In this document: positions 1-9,040 of the stretch, one piece after another
Position numbering within the stretch: position 1 is the stretch's first letter
How the letters are laid out: each line of letters starts with the position of its first letter
NCBI RefSeq assembly: GCF_017581965.1
Contig: NZ_JAGEVF010000007.1
Span: 124,001 to 188,000 of the forward strand
Source: Winogradskyella pelagia
Lineage (GTDB): Bacteria > Bacteroidota > Bacteroidia > Flavobacteriales > Flavobacteriaceae
Reading direction: 5' to 3'
Length of the DNA stretch: 64,000 nucleotides
The notes under the pieces: model-generated
The model's input: only the letters and a program-made list of their open reading frames with translations
Told to the model about the DNA's origin: nothing
The model's database searches: none
Made by a program: the position numbers and the translations under genes

Positions 1-218
1 ACCAACCTTTTATTATTGGCGGTGGAGAAATTTATAAGCAAGCCCTTCCTTTAGCGGATAAATTAGAAATTACAAGAGTACATGCATCTTTCCCTGATGC
101 CGACACCTTCTTCCCTGACATTGATGAAAACCAATGGAAGGAAGTAGAGCGCACTACACATGATGCTGATGAGTCTCATGCCCACCCATTCTCCTTTATT
201 ACCTACGTACGGCCATAA
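1..218 (+). CDS. folA: Dihydrofolate reductase, C-terminal part (cut by window edge)
   Basis: The frame opening at base 3 gives 71 residues ending in a TAA at 216-218. It contains the DHFR C-terminal pattern IGGGEIYKQALPLADKL followed by EITRV and FPDADTFFP, which forms the cofactor-binding helix and the last strands of the fold. DHFR reduces dihydrofolate to tetrahydrofolate with NADPH in the cytoplasm. The start and the substrate-binding N-terminal half lie outside the window. A thymidylate synthase gene just upstream would be the usual neighbour, but it cannot be seen. Confidence 0.9.
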   Translation, partial: QPFIIGGGEIYKQALPLADKLEITRVHASFPDADTFFPDIDENQWKEVERTTHDADESHAHPFSFITYVRP

Positions 219-275
219 AAAACTTACCCTGGGCAACCATTAGCTTAAGATAAACGTCTAATTTAGTAAAGGCAA

Positions 276-298
276 TCTGCGTTATCTTGTAACGCAGA
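276..298. repeat. Perfect 9-bp inverted repeat between folA and the ABC gene
   Basis: TCTGCGTTA at 276-284 and TAACGCAGA at 290-298 are exact reverse complements around a 5-base centre. No T-run follows on the plus strand, so it is a poor intrinsic terminator. It lies 48 bases before the ABC ATPase start and could be an operator or a leader hairpin. Function is not known. Confidence 0.5.
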
Positions 299-345
299 GC
301 TTAGTTTGTCGTCTTATTTTATAACTAAACTAAAAAATCAAACCA

Positions 346-1230
346 ATGGGTACATTAAAAATCAATAATTTATCTAAAACCTACTCTAATGGTGTAAAAG
401 CCTTAGACAACGTCAGTCTAGAACTCGAAAACGGTATGTTTGGACTCCTGGGTCCCAATGGTGCTGGTAAATCTACGCTAATGCGAACTCTTGCTACGTT
501 GCAAGAAGCCGATTCTGGCAGTGCCACTTTAGATGATATTGATATTTTAAATCAGCCTGCCGAACTAAGAAAAGTATTAGGCTATTTACCTCAAGAATTT
601 GGCGTATACCCGCGAATAACCGCAGAACAGCTTTTAACGCACATTGCTATTCTTAAGGGCATATCCAACACAAGCGAACGCAAGGAGCTTGTAAACTATC
701 TATTGAATAAGGTCAATCTTTATGATAAGCGTAATAAATCCGTTAAAGGCTTCTCTGGTGGTATGAAACAGCGTGTAGGAATTGCCCAAGCTTTAATAGG
801 AAACCCTAAACTTATTATTGTTGATGAGCCAACAGCAGGTTTAGATCCTGGTGAACGCAATCGTTTTTACAATCTATTAGCAGATGTCGGAAAAGAGGTA
901 ATCGTCATTCTCTCTACGCACATTGTAGATGACGTAAGAGAGCTGTGTACAAAAATGGCGATTATGAATTTTGGTGAAATTGTATATCACGGTTCTCCAT
1001 CAGACGCTATTGGAGAACTAAACTCCAAAGTATATCAAAAAATGGTCGATCGTTCCGAGTTAGAACAATACGCCAATGATTACAAAATCATTTCAAACAA
1101 AATGGTTGGTGGTAAGCCACTAATTCACATCTACAGTGACGAGCATCCTGAGAATGGATTTGAACGTGTAACACCTAATTTAGAGGATGTTTTCTTTTCA
1201 AAAATCAACACCAACAGTGTACTTGTTTAA
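346..1230 (+). CDS. ABC transporter ATP-binding protein
   Basis: This 294-residue ATPase has every ABC signature: Walker A GPNGAGKS near residue 36, signature FSGGMKQRVGIAQAL near 138, Walker B LIIVDEPTAGLDPGE near 155 and the H-loop STH near 190. The C-terminal 80 residues are divergent, as in ABC-2 type exporters. The ATG at 346 gives the usual N-terminus (MGTLKINNLSKTYSNG). The next gene starts 20 bases later and carries the membrane domain, so the two should form one exporter-like complex in the inner membrane. The substrate is unknown. Confidence 0.93.
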   Translation: MGTLKINNLSKTYSNGVKALDNVSLELENGMFGLLGPNGAGKSTLMRTLATLQEADSGSATLDDIDILNQPAELRKVLGYLPQEFGVYPRITAEQLLTHIAILKGISNTSERKELVNYLLNKVNLYDKRNKSVKGFSGGMKQRVGIAQALIGNPKLIIVDEPTAGLDPGERNRFYNLLADVGKEVIVILSTHIVDDVRELCTKMAIMNFGEIVYHGSPSDAIGELNSKVYQKMVDRSELEQYANDYKIISNKMVGGKPLIHIYSDEHPENGFERVTPNLEDVFFSKINTNSVLV

Positions 1231-1250
1231 TCCTTTAAATTGTAATTATT

Positions 1251-4200
1251 ATGTTTAAAACATTCTTTTTATCGGAATTAAAATACACCCTTAAACAACC
1301 CATGGTGTATATTTTTATGTTTGTTCTGGGGTTAATGGAATTCTTTGCAACGGTTAGCGATAATGTCATTATCGGAGGAGCTATTGGCAACGTCTACCGT
1401 AATTCTCCCTATACGTTAACCATCCACGTTAGTATATTTTGCATTTTTAGCTTGATTATGGCTGTAGCATTTTTTAATAATGCCGCTTTACGAGACTTCA
1501 ATAACGAGTTTAATGAAATATTGTTTACAACTCCTCTTAGTAAACCAGGCTATTTCTTCGGTCGGTTTTTCGGTGCTCTCCTTGTAGCTACCTTACCATT
1601 AGTCGGTGTCTTTATAGGAATGCTTTTAGGTACATGGATGAATTCAATTTTCGAATGGATTGACCCTGCACGTTTTGGCCCCTTTTATTTTGAAACCTTT
1701 TTAAATAACTATCTACTTTTTATTCTACCAAATATGTTTTTGGCAGGCGCAGTTATTTATGCTTTGGCCAACAAATGGCGCAGTACCATTATTTCATTTG
1801 TAGGTGGTCTGTTAATAATTGTAGCCTATATCGTTTCAGGATCTTTAATCTCAGACATTGATAATGAAACTGTCGGTGCGCTTACTGATATTTTTGGGAT
1901 CAATACTTATTCTATAGAAACCAAATATTTTACACCCTCTGAGAAAAATTCAATCAGTCCAGGTTTTAACGGTTTGTTGTTTCAAAACCGATTGATTTGG
2001 ACAGCATTTGGCGTCTTGGTATTACTTATTTCGTATTTCAGTTTTTCATTTAAGCAGAAAAACAAAACCATCAAAAAGCAAAAGAAGGTTAAGGATTCAA
2101 AAAATAAGACATTCAATCTACCTCAACTTCATCCAAGTTTTAGTTCTAACACTAATTGGCAGCAGTTTAAAAGTTTCTTTTATACCAATTTTTTAAGCAT
2201 TATTAAAAGCGTAACGTTTAAGATATTATTCTTATTCTGCCTTATAATTCTAGTGGCAGACTTAAGTGGAGGCTTTGAGTATTTTGGTTTGCAATCTTAT
2301 CCACTAACCTACAAACTTATAGATTCTATAACGGACAATACTAATCTCTTCACTATTATCATACTTATCTTTTTTAGTGGTGAACTGATATGGCGCGACC
2401 GCGACTATAAAATAAATGAGGTGATAGATGCAACGCCTCACATTTCTTTTATTTCACTTGCCGCCAAAACCTTATCCTTAGTATGTATTACAACAATTTT
2501 AAATCTGTTCTTTATTCTTATTGGTGTTGTGTACCAATTATTACATGGTTTTACAAGAATTGAACTTGATGTTTACCTACTTGATTTCTTCTACGGAAAC
2601 CTCGCACTCTACATCATATTTGGTGGTATTATGATTACGATACAGGTCTTGTCTAGCAATAAATATATTGGCTATTTTATATCTGTTGTTGTACTGCTAG
2701 TCTGGGAAATAATTTTAAGCATATTGGATGTATATACCAATATGCTGGATATCGGCGGAAGTCCATCCTTGTTCTATTCTGATATGAATCGATTTGGACC
2801 AGGTGTGAAAAGTACCTTATGGTTTAACTTTTATTGGATTTTAATTGCCTTAATAGGACTTATTGCTGCTGGTGCACTTTGGAATAGAGGTGTAAAACGC
2901 TCTTTCTTAAGCAGAATAAAAAAGGCGAAGCAAGAAGTCCCTAAAAGCTACAAACGTGTTTTACTAGTTACTACAATCATCTGGCTTGGAGTCGCTGCAT
3001 TTGTATATTATAATACACAAATTTTAAATCCATACAGAACAGGCGATACGCTAGAAGAGTTAGCGGCTGATTACGAAAAAACATACGGAAAGTATAAAGA
3101 TATTATAAATCCAAAGGTTACTGACGCTAAATATTTTATTGATATTTTCCCTGAAGAACGCAACGTTTACGTAAAGGCAGATATTGAATTAACCAACGAA
3201 TCCAATGTCCCTATTGACTCTTTACATTTTTATTTTAGCGAAGATTGGGAGACTGAATTAAAGATTCCAAATGCCGAGTCCGTTTTTACGGATGATACGT
3301 ATTTATTGACCATATACAAGTTAAATCCTCCATTACAACCAGGAGAAAAAACCAGAATACAATTAGATAACAAATACATCACCAAAGGATTTAGTAATGG
3401 TACTGGCAACACTAGTATAGTAAACAATGGAACCTTTATAAATAATGGCTTTATTTTACCAACAATGGGTTATAATGAAGGTTTTGAGCTAGCCGATAAG
3501 AATACTCGAAAGAAGTATGGCTTAGAACCAAAAGAGCGTACTCCTGAGCTATCTGGTAAAATATCTGAATTACATTACAGAAACTACATCAATAATGGAA
3601 TATCAGATTTCATCAATGTTGAAACTGTAATTTCTACTAGTAATGACCAAATCGCTATAGCTCCTGGATCGCTCCAGAAGCAGTGGGAAGAGAATGGAAG
3701 GCGCTATTACAAATACAAAACGGATACTCCATCTTTGGATTTCTATTCTTTTATGTCTGCTGATTATGAAGTAGCAACGCGTCAATGGAATGGTATCGAT
3801 ATTGAGGTCTATTATGATGAGAAGCATCCACAAAATGTAGAAATGATGTTGGATGCGGTAGAACGCTCCCTAAAGTACTACACCGAGAACTTTGGCCCAT
3901 ATTACCACAAGCAATGTCGTATTATTGAGTTTCCTAGATATGCCTCATTTGCTCAGGCTTTTCCTGGGACAATGCCATATTCTGAAGCCATTGGCTTTGT
4001 AATTAATTTAGAGGACGAAACAGAAAATAATGTCGTCGATGCTGTTATTGCACATGAAATGGGTCATCAGTGGTGGGCACACCAACTTATTGGTGTTAAT
4101 ATGCAAGGAAGTACCATGTTGAGCGAGAGTTTTTCTGAATACTCTTCTCTTATGACTATGAAGAGTATTACGGATAATCCAATGAAGATGCGCGAATTCT

Positions 4201-4829
4201 TGAAATATAATCACGACAGGTATCTTAGAGGACGTAGTGGAGAACGATTAAAGGAATTGCCCCTTTACAAGGTAGAAAACCAAGGTTATATACATTATGG
4301 TAAAGGTAGTGTTATCCTTTATGCATTACAGGATTATATTGGTGAGCAAAACGTGAACTCGGCAATGAAATCATTTCTTGAAGAATACCGCTATAACAGT
4401 TCCCCTTACCCGACGTCTTTAGATTTCTTAAGGCATTTAGAACCACATGTGCCAGATTCTTTAAATTACCTCATAGATGACTGGTTTAAGGAGATTACGC
4501 TCTACGATAATCGTCTTAAAGAGGCAAAATACAAAGAGTTAGATAATGGTAGATATGAAGTTACCTTAGAGATTGAAAGCTCTAAAATTAAATCTGATAG
4601 TTTAGGAAATGAAACAAAAGTAGCTATTAACGATTGGATTGATGTTGGATTTTTTATGGACGGCGAAGAAGAAGAACTCTACAAAGAACAGCGTCTCAAG
4701 TTTAACAGAGAATCTATGTCTATTACCTTGGAGTTAGACAAACTCCCGGTTAAGGCTGCCATAGATCCTAGGCATGTTTTAATTGATCGCGTTTATAGCG
4801 ATAATATAAAAAGTTTGAGTTTAAAATAA
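1251..4829 (+). CDS. ABC-2 permease fused to M1-family aminopeptidase
   Basis: The protein has 1192 residues. Residues 1 to about 590 hold many hydrophobic segments in two ABC-2-like blocks (about 1-270 and 310-590). The rest is an M1 gluzincin peptidase carrying the zinc motif HEMGHQWWAHQL near residue 934, with the downstream glutamate in SESFSEY. M1 enzymes remove N-terminal residues from peptides using zinc. The topology suggests the peptidase sits on the far side of the inner membrane, tethered to the permease. The preceding ATPase is its obvious partner. Such fusions are known in Bacteroidota, but I know of no assigned substrate. Confidence 0.9.
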   Translation: MFKTFFLSELKYTLKQPMVYIFMFVLGLMEFFATVSDNVIIGGAIGNVYRNSPYTLTIHVSIFCIFSLIMAVAFFNNAALRDFNNEFNEILFTTPLSKPGYFFGRFFGALLVATLPLVGVFIGMLLGTWMNSIFEWIDPARFGPFYFETFLNNYLLFILPNMFLAGAVIYALANKWRSTIISFVGGLLIIVAYIVSGSLISDIDNETVGALTDIFGINTYSIETKYFTPSEKNSISPGFNGLLFQNRLIWTAFGVLVLLISYFSFSFKQKNKTIKKQKKVKDSKNKTFNLPQLHPSFSSNTNWQQFKSFFYTNFLSIIKSVTFKILFLFCLIILVADLSGGFEYFGLQSYPLTYKLIDSITDNTNLFTIIILIFFSGELIWRDRDYKINEVIDATPHISFISLAAKTLSLVCITTILNLFFILIGVVYQLLHGFTRIELDVYLLDFFYGNLALYIIFGGIMITIQVLSSNKYIGYFISVVVLLVWEIILSILDVYTNMLDIGGSPSLFYSDMNRFGPGVKSTLWFNFYWILIALIGLIAAGALWNRGVKRSFLSRIKKAKQEVPKSYKRVLLVTTIIWLGVAAFVYYNTQILNPYRTGDTLEELAADYEKTYGKYKDIINPKVTDAKYFIDIFPEERNVYVKADIELTNESNVPIDSLHFYFSEDWETELKIPNAESVFTDDTYLLTIYKLNPPLQPGEKTRIQLDNKYITKGFSNGTGNTSIVNNGTFINNGFILPTMGYNEGFELADKNTRKKYGLEPKERTPELSGKISELHYRNYINNGISDFINVETVISTSNDQIAIAPGSLQKQWEENGRRYYKYKTDTPSLDFYSFMSADYEVATRQWNGIDIEVYYDEKHPQNVEMMLDAVERSLKYYTENFGPYYHKQCRIIEFPRYASFAQAFPGTMPYSEAIGFVINLEDETENNVVDAVIAHEMGHQWWAHQLIGVNMQGSTMLSESFSEYSSLMTMKSITDNPMKMREFLKYNHDRYLRGRSGERLKELPLYKVENQGYIHYGKGSVILYALQDYIGEQNVNSAMKSFLEEYRYNSSPYPTSLDFLRHLEPHVPDSLNYLIDDWFKEITLYDNRLKEAKYKELDNGRYEVTLEIESSKIKSDSLGNETKVAINDWIDVGFFMDGEEEELYKEQRLKFNRESMSITLELDKLPVKAAIDPRHVLIDRVYSDNIKSLSLK

Positions 4830-4849
4830 TAAAAGTATACTTTTTGATT

Positions 4850-4889
4850 ACGGCTTTTCATTATAAATTATGAAGAGCCGTTCTCTTTT
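4850..4889 (+). terminator. Intrinsic terminator after the ABC/M1 gene
   Basis: ACGGCTTTTCAT (4850-4861) pairs with ATGAAGAGCCGT (4870-4881) with one G-U wobble around an 8-base loop. A T-rich tail (tctctttt) follows. It lies 20 bases after the stop and before fabD. Confidence 0.8.
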
Positions 4890-4929
4890 CACTTAATGAG
4901 ATATCCCAAGAGATTATTATTTTAATTGC

Positions 4930-4937
4930 TATTTTTG
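4930..4937 (+). promoter_or_regulatory. Likely -7 box of the fabD promoter
   Basis: TATTTTTG matches the Bacteroidota -7 consensus TAnnTTTG and lies 19 bases before the fabD ATG, downstream of the terminator. No clear TTTG-type -33 box is seen at the expected distance. Confidence 0.5.
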
Positions 4938-4956
4938 CAGCACATAAATTAAGACT

Positions 4957-5850
4957 ATGCACGCATATATATTTCCAGGACAAGGTGCTCAGTTTTCGGG
5001 AATGGGTTTAGACCTTTACGAAAACGCTCCTTTAGCTCAAGAGCTCTTTGAAAGAGCAAATGATATCTTAGGTTTCCATATCACAGATATAATGTTCGAA
5101 GGTGCTGCCGAAGACCTCAAACAAACCAAAGTAACGCAACCAGCCATATTTTTACATTCTGTAATTCTAGCAAAAACGCTTGGTGATACATTTAAACCCG
5201 ATATGGTTGCTGGTCATTCCCTTGGCGAATTTTCTGCACTAGTTGCTGCTGGAGCATTAAATTTTGAAGATGGTTTAAAATTAGTTTCACAACGTGCTAA
5301 AGCTATGCAAAAAGCCTGTGAATTACAGCCAAGCACAATGGCTGCTGTTTTAGGTTTGGATGATGATGTGGTTGAAAAAATATGTGCTATGACCGAAGGT
5401 ATTGTTGTTGCGGCAAATTATAATTGTCCCGGTCAATTAGTTATTTCTGGTGAAGTTGATGCCGTTAATCGTGCTTGTGAAAGCTTAAAAGCAGAAGGTG
5501 CTCGACGTGCTTTGGTTTTACCTGTTGGTGGAGCATTTCATTCACCGATGATGGAACCTGCTCGCGAAGAACTTGCTGCAGCCATAGAAAATACTAGATT
5601 TAGTAAACCTAACTGCCCCATCTATCAAAATGTAACTGCCTCTGCAGTAACGGATGAAAATGAGATTAAAGCCAATCTAATATCCCAATTGACAGCACCT
5701 GTGCGTTGGACACAATCGGTACAGCAAATGATTACTGATGGCGCTACACATTTTACTGAAGTTGGCCCAGGAAAAGTGCTTCAAGGCCTAGTAAAAAAAA
5801 TACACCGGGAAGCAGAAACTACCTCAGCCCAATACAACGTTAACGCCTAA
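4957..5850 (+). CDS. fabD: Malonyl-CoA:ACP transacylase
   Basis: FabD moves malonate from CoA to acyl carrier protein for fatty acid synthesis in the cytoplasm. The 297-residue length is normal. The oxyanion motif GQGAQFSGMG is at residues 6-15, the nucleophile motif GHSLGEFSALVAAG near 87 and the catalytic His in GGAFHSPMM near 192. The ATG at 4957 gives the standard N-terminus (MHAYIFPGQGAQ). lspA follows after 12 bases, so both are probably cotranscribed. Confidence 0.96.
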   Translation: MHAYIFPGQGAQFSGMGLDLYENAPLAQELFERANDILGFHITDIMFEGAAEDLKQTKVTQPAIFLHSVILAKTLGDTFKPDMVAGHSLGEFSALVAAGALNFEDGLKLVSQRAKAMQKACELQPSTMAAVLGLDDDVVEKICAMTEGIVVAANYNCPGQLVISGEVDAVNRACESLKAEGARRALVLPVGGAFHSPMMEPAREELAAAIENTRFSKPNCPIYQNVTASAVTDENEIKANLISQLTAPVRWTQSVQQMITDGATHFTEVGPGKVLQGLVKKIHREAETTSAQYNVNA

Positions 5851-5862
5851 AATCTTCTTCTT

Positions 5863-6360
5863 TTGAACAGAACTATTTTCATTATTATTTTGATTGCTAT
5901 TAACATAGCCATAGATCAAATTTCTAAAGTGTGGGTTAGAGCTAATTTTGATTATGCCGAAATTAAGTCGATTATTGGCGACAAATTCATAATGCAATAT
6001 GTAGAAAATAAAGGAGCATTCTTAGGAATGGGTAGTGATATGAATGATACCTTAAAACTTATATTTCTTCTGATATTACCAGTGGTTGTTTTAGGCTATG
6101 TAGTTTATTATATCATTAAAACCAAAGAATTAGACCGCCTCAGCCTTATTGCATTTTGCTGTATCATTGGAGGAGGCATTGCCAACGTATTTGACCGTAT
6201 AGTCTACGGACAAGTCACTGATTTCTTTTTTATTAACCTGGGTGGAATTTTTAAAACTGGCATATTTAATTTTGCTGATTTATCAGTTACCACAGGAATG
6301 ATTATGCTACTCTTTGGGAGTTTCTTAAATAAAAAGAAGGCAGATAATAACCTTGACTAA
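5863..6360 (+). CDS. lspA: Lipoprotein signal peptidase (SPase II)
   Basis: LspA cleaves signal peptides of prolipoproteins in the inner membrane, so it serves the many lipoproteins of the glucan locus. The 165 residues form four membrane segments. The conserved blocks are VENKGAFLGMG, GGGIANVFDRIVYGQVTDFF and FNFADLS; the aspartates in VFDR and FADLS are the catalytic pair. The start is a TTG at 5863, since no ATG gives a full first helix. It is cotranscribed with fabD. Its stop overlaps the end of the convergent small gene by 4 bases. Confidence 0.95.
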   Translation: MNRTIFIIILIAINIAIDQISKVWVRANFDYAEIKSIIGDKFIMQYVENKGAFLGMGSDMNDTLKLIFLLILPVVVLGYVVYYIIKTKELDRLSLIAFCCIIGGGIANVFDRIVYGQVTDFFFINLGGIFKTGIFNFADLSVTTGMIMLLFGSFLNKKKADNNLD

Positions 6361-6548
6361 CGGCTTAACAAGCAGTCTTCACAATCCTTTATTTCACCAT
6401 AATAGGTTTCTCTGTATTTGTGAAGCGTTCTAATAGGAATACTTAAAAACTCTTTTCTAATGTAGGTAACGTCAGTGTAGAGTTTACCCATTTTTGGTGA
6501 GAAGCGCTTTTCTGTGCGCGTTTGTCGTTTTATACGTATCAATTTCAT
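6357..6548 (-). CDS. Small basic hypothetical protein (63 aa)
   Basis: I do not recognise a named family. The product is short and rich in Arg/Lys (MKLIRIKRQTRTEKRFSPKM) and ends with a Cys pair in KDCEDCLLSR. It has no signal or membrane segment. It fills most of the space between lspA and the amidohydrolase gene, has its own upstream gap of 175 bases, and has a weak -7-like sequence (CAAAACAA on the plus strand, 6572-6579). The codon pattern looks like its neighbours. It is probably real but unproven. Confidence 0.55.
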   Translation of the reverse strand: MKLIRIKRQTRTEKRFSPKMGKLYTDVTYIRKEFLSIPIRTLHKYRETYYGEIKDCEDCLLSR

Positions 6549-6723
6549 TTTTAATCACTTAACATTAACTGCAAAACAACAAAGAGCTAAGACCAATCCC
6601 AAAGAAGGGATGTTAAATCATTGTTAAGCCACAATTTGATTAACAATTCTTCAACCTTACACTAATATGATTGAGAAAAATACACTAGATGGTTGAAATT
6701 ATTAAAAGGAATGCAAGTCTTAC

Positions 6724-8007
6724 TTAATTGGTTTGCTTGTAAATAGTACCATTTTTCATAACAAAAGTAACACGCTCCATAGTAGTAATGTCTTGTCTTG
6801 GATCTTCATCTACCGCTATTATGTCGGCATAATAGCCTTTCTTTAGTTGGCCTAATTGATTTTCCATTTTAAGAATCATGGCATTTGTGGTTGTTGCACT
6901 CTGAATCGCTTCAATTGCAGGCATACCAGCTTCAACCATATACCTAAACTCTTTTCCGTTATCCCCATGATAAAATACACCGGCATCTGTACCAAAAGCT
7001 ATCCCAACACCTTTTTTATAAGCTCGAGCAAAGGTTTCCTGAATTTTAGGCCCTATTTCTAAAGCTTTAGGCACCACTAAATCTGGATAGTAGTTTGGAA
7101 TCTTTGCTTTCTCTGTAACAAACTTTCCTGCTGAAATAGTAGGCACTAAATATGTATCGTACTGCTTCATTAATTCCATAGTGTCATCGCTCATTAGTGT
7201 TCCGTGTTCAATTGTTTTTACACCGCCTTTAATAGCCCGCTGCATACCTTCATCGCCGTGAGCGTGGGCGGCAACATGAAAACCATAATCCTTGGCTGTT
7301 TCGCAGATAGCTTTAATTTCCTCTAAAGTAAACTGTGGGTTTTGTCCACTTTTTGCAACACTCAAAACACCACCGGTAGCTGTTATTTTTATGACATCCG
7401 CGCCATTTTTGTAGCGCTGTCTAACTGCTTTTTTTGCATCATCTACACCATTTACCACACCTTCTTTTGGCCCAGGGTTTCCACTTAACCTTCGGCTTGC
7501 ACCATTGGTTGGGTCAGCATGTCCACCTGTTGTCGCTAATGCTTTTTCTGCCGTATATATACGAGGTCCATCTACTTTTCCTGCATTTATGGCATTCCGT
7601 AATGCTACGTTAACACCACTGCCGCCTAAGTCCCTTACCGTTGTAAATCCATTGACAAGTGTTACTCTTGCAAGCTTAACTGAATTAAAAGCAACGTCTG
7701 CCTCGTTAAGAGTATAAGCTTCAAGATATTTCTTTGGATTGGTTTCACTCTCAATATGTACATGCATATCAATGAGACCTGGCATCACTGTTTTAGACTT
7801 TAAATCTACTGTTCTGTCTTTAGAATTGTTAGGATTAACATAGCCATTTTCAATAGACTGAATGAGGTTACCATTTACAATGATTGTCTTTTCTTTTAAT
7901 ACGGTACCATTTTCTGTATCGATAATTTGACCACAATGCAAGTAGGTCTTCTGAGCACTTATTTGAAAAAAGACCAAAAATGTCAGACATATTGTTATTA
8001 TTCTCAT
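6724..8007 (-). CDS. Secreted metal-dependent amidohydrolase (imidazolonepropionase/prolidase-like)
   Basis: The 427-residue protein has a signal peptide (MRIITICLTFLVFFQISAQ). The amidohydrolase-superfamily metal motifs follow: VMPGLIDMHVHIE near residue 75, a lysine-bearing strand DVIKITATGGV near 205, HVAAHAHGDEG near 245, EHGTL near 268 and FGTDAGV near 338. This layout is typical of the family annotated as Xaa-Pro dipeptidase-like or imidazolonepropionase-like amidohydrolases, acting in the periplasm on an undetermined C-N bond. It follows galE by 16 bases on the same strand and is probably cotranscribed, though no pathway link is evident. Confidence 0.85.
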   Translation of the reverse strand: MRIITICLTFLVFFQISAQKTYLHCGQIIDTENGTVLKEKTIIVNGNLIQSIENGYVNPNNSKDRTVDLKSKTVMPGLIDMHVHIESETNPKKYLEAYTLNEADVAFNSVKLARVTLVNGFTTVRDLGGSGVNVALRNAINAGKVDGPRIYTAEKALATTGGHADPTNGASRRLSGNPGPKEGVVNGVDDAKKAVRQRYKNGADVIKITATGGVLSVAKSGQNPQFTLEEIKAICETAKDYGFHVAAHAHGDEGMQRAIKGGVKTIEHGTLMSDDTMELMKQYDTYLVPTISAGKFVTEKAKIPNYYPDLVVPKALEIGPKIQETFARAYKKGVGIAFGTDAGVFYHGDNGKEFRYMVEAGMPAIEAIQSATTTNAMILKMENQLGQLKKGYYADIIAVDEDPRQDITTMERVTFVMKNGTIYKQTN

Positions 8008-8023
8008 GAGTTTTAGGTAATTA

Positions 8024-9040
8024 TTATGTTCTTATTTTTTGTTCCCATCGCCATGCTGAATCCATGGCATCATCTAAGGAAGATTCTGTCTGCCAACCTA
8101 GAATTTGATTTGCTTTAGTCGTATCTGCAAATGCAGCGGTAATATCTCCCTCCCTTCTTCCAACGATTTTATAATTTAATTTGGTTTTTGAAACTTTTTC
8201 AAACGATTGAATAGCCTCTAAAACCGAGCTTCCCTTTCCTGTACCTAAATTAAACACCTCAAAATTAGTACTGTTTTTATTGTCAAGCAATCGGTTTAAT
8301 GCAACAACGTGGGCTTTTGCTAAATCAACAACGTGGATATAATCACGTATACAAGTGCCATCTGGTGTTGGATAATCATCTCCAAAAACCGATAACTGCT
8401 CTCGCATGCCTATTGCAGTCTGTGTAATATATGGTACTAAGTTCTGAGGGACACCAATTGGGAGCTCTCCTAAATGAGCACTTGGGTGAGCACCTATTGG
8501 ATTAAAATATCTCAAAGCTATAGAGTTAAAATCTGTATTGACGTAGCAAGTATCCTTGATAATTTGTTCACCTATTTGTTTGGTATTACCATATGGCGAT
8601 TCTGCAGGTTTAACAGGTGCATCTTCAGTAATTGGCAATTCATCTGCCTGGCCATAAACCGTACACGAAGAGCTGAAAATAAAGTTCTTCTGATCAAGTT
8701 CCTTCATCTCCTGAAGTAAATATACCAGACTATTAATATTATTCTCATAATACATTAGTGGCTCATTTACGCTTTCACCAACTGCCTTATATGCCGCAAA
8801 GTGTATTATACCCTTAATATCATTATGCCGTTTAAAAAAATCTGAAACGTCTGATTTAATTCTTAAATCTAATTTCTCAAATATTGGTCTTTTACCAGTT
8901 ATGGCTTCAATACCGTCGAGAACTTTAACGGACGAATTACTAAGGTTATCAATAATTACGACCTCAAACCCTTCGGATTGTAATTCTGCAGTGGTATGAG
9001 ACCCAATATAACCTAGACCACCAGTTACCAATATTTTCAT
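8024..9040 (-). CDS. galE: UDP-glucose 4-epimerase
   Basis: GalE interconverts UDP-glucose and UDP-galactose with bound NAD+ in the cytoplasm. The 338-residue length fits. Visible motifs are the Rossmann glycine motif GGLGYIGSHT at residues 7-16, the catalytic SSSCTVYG near 125, and the YxxxK pair in SPYGNTK near 150. The start codon abuts the stop of the upstream aminotransferase gene with no gap, so the two are translated from one message. The pairing suggests surface-sugar nucleotide metabolism rather than glucan breakdown. Confidence 0.95.
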   Translation of the reverse strand: MKILVTGGLGYIGSHTTAELQSEGFEVVIIDNLSNSSVKVLDGIEAITGKRPIFEKLDLRIKSDVSDFFKRHNDIKGIIHFAAYKAVGESVNEPLMYYENNINSLVYLLQEMKELDQKNFIFSSSCTVYGQADELPITEDAPVKPAESPYGNTKQIGEQIIKDTCYVNTDFNSIALRYFNPIGAHPSAHLGELPIGVPQNLVPYITQTAIGMREQLSVFGDDYPTPDGTCIRDYIHVVDLAKAHVVALNRLLDNKNSTNFEVFNLGTGKGSSVLEAIQSFEKVSKTKLNYKIVGRREGDITAAFADTTKANQILGWQTESSLDDAMDSAWRWEQKIRT

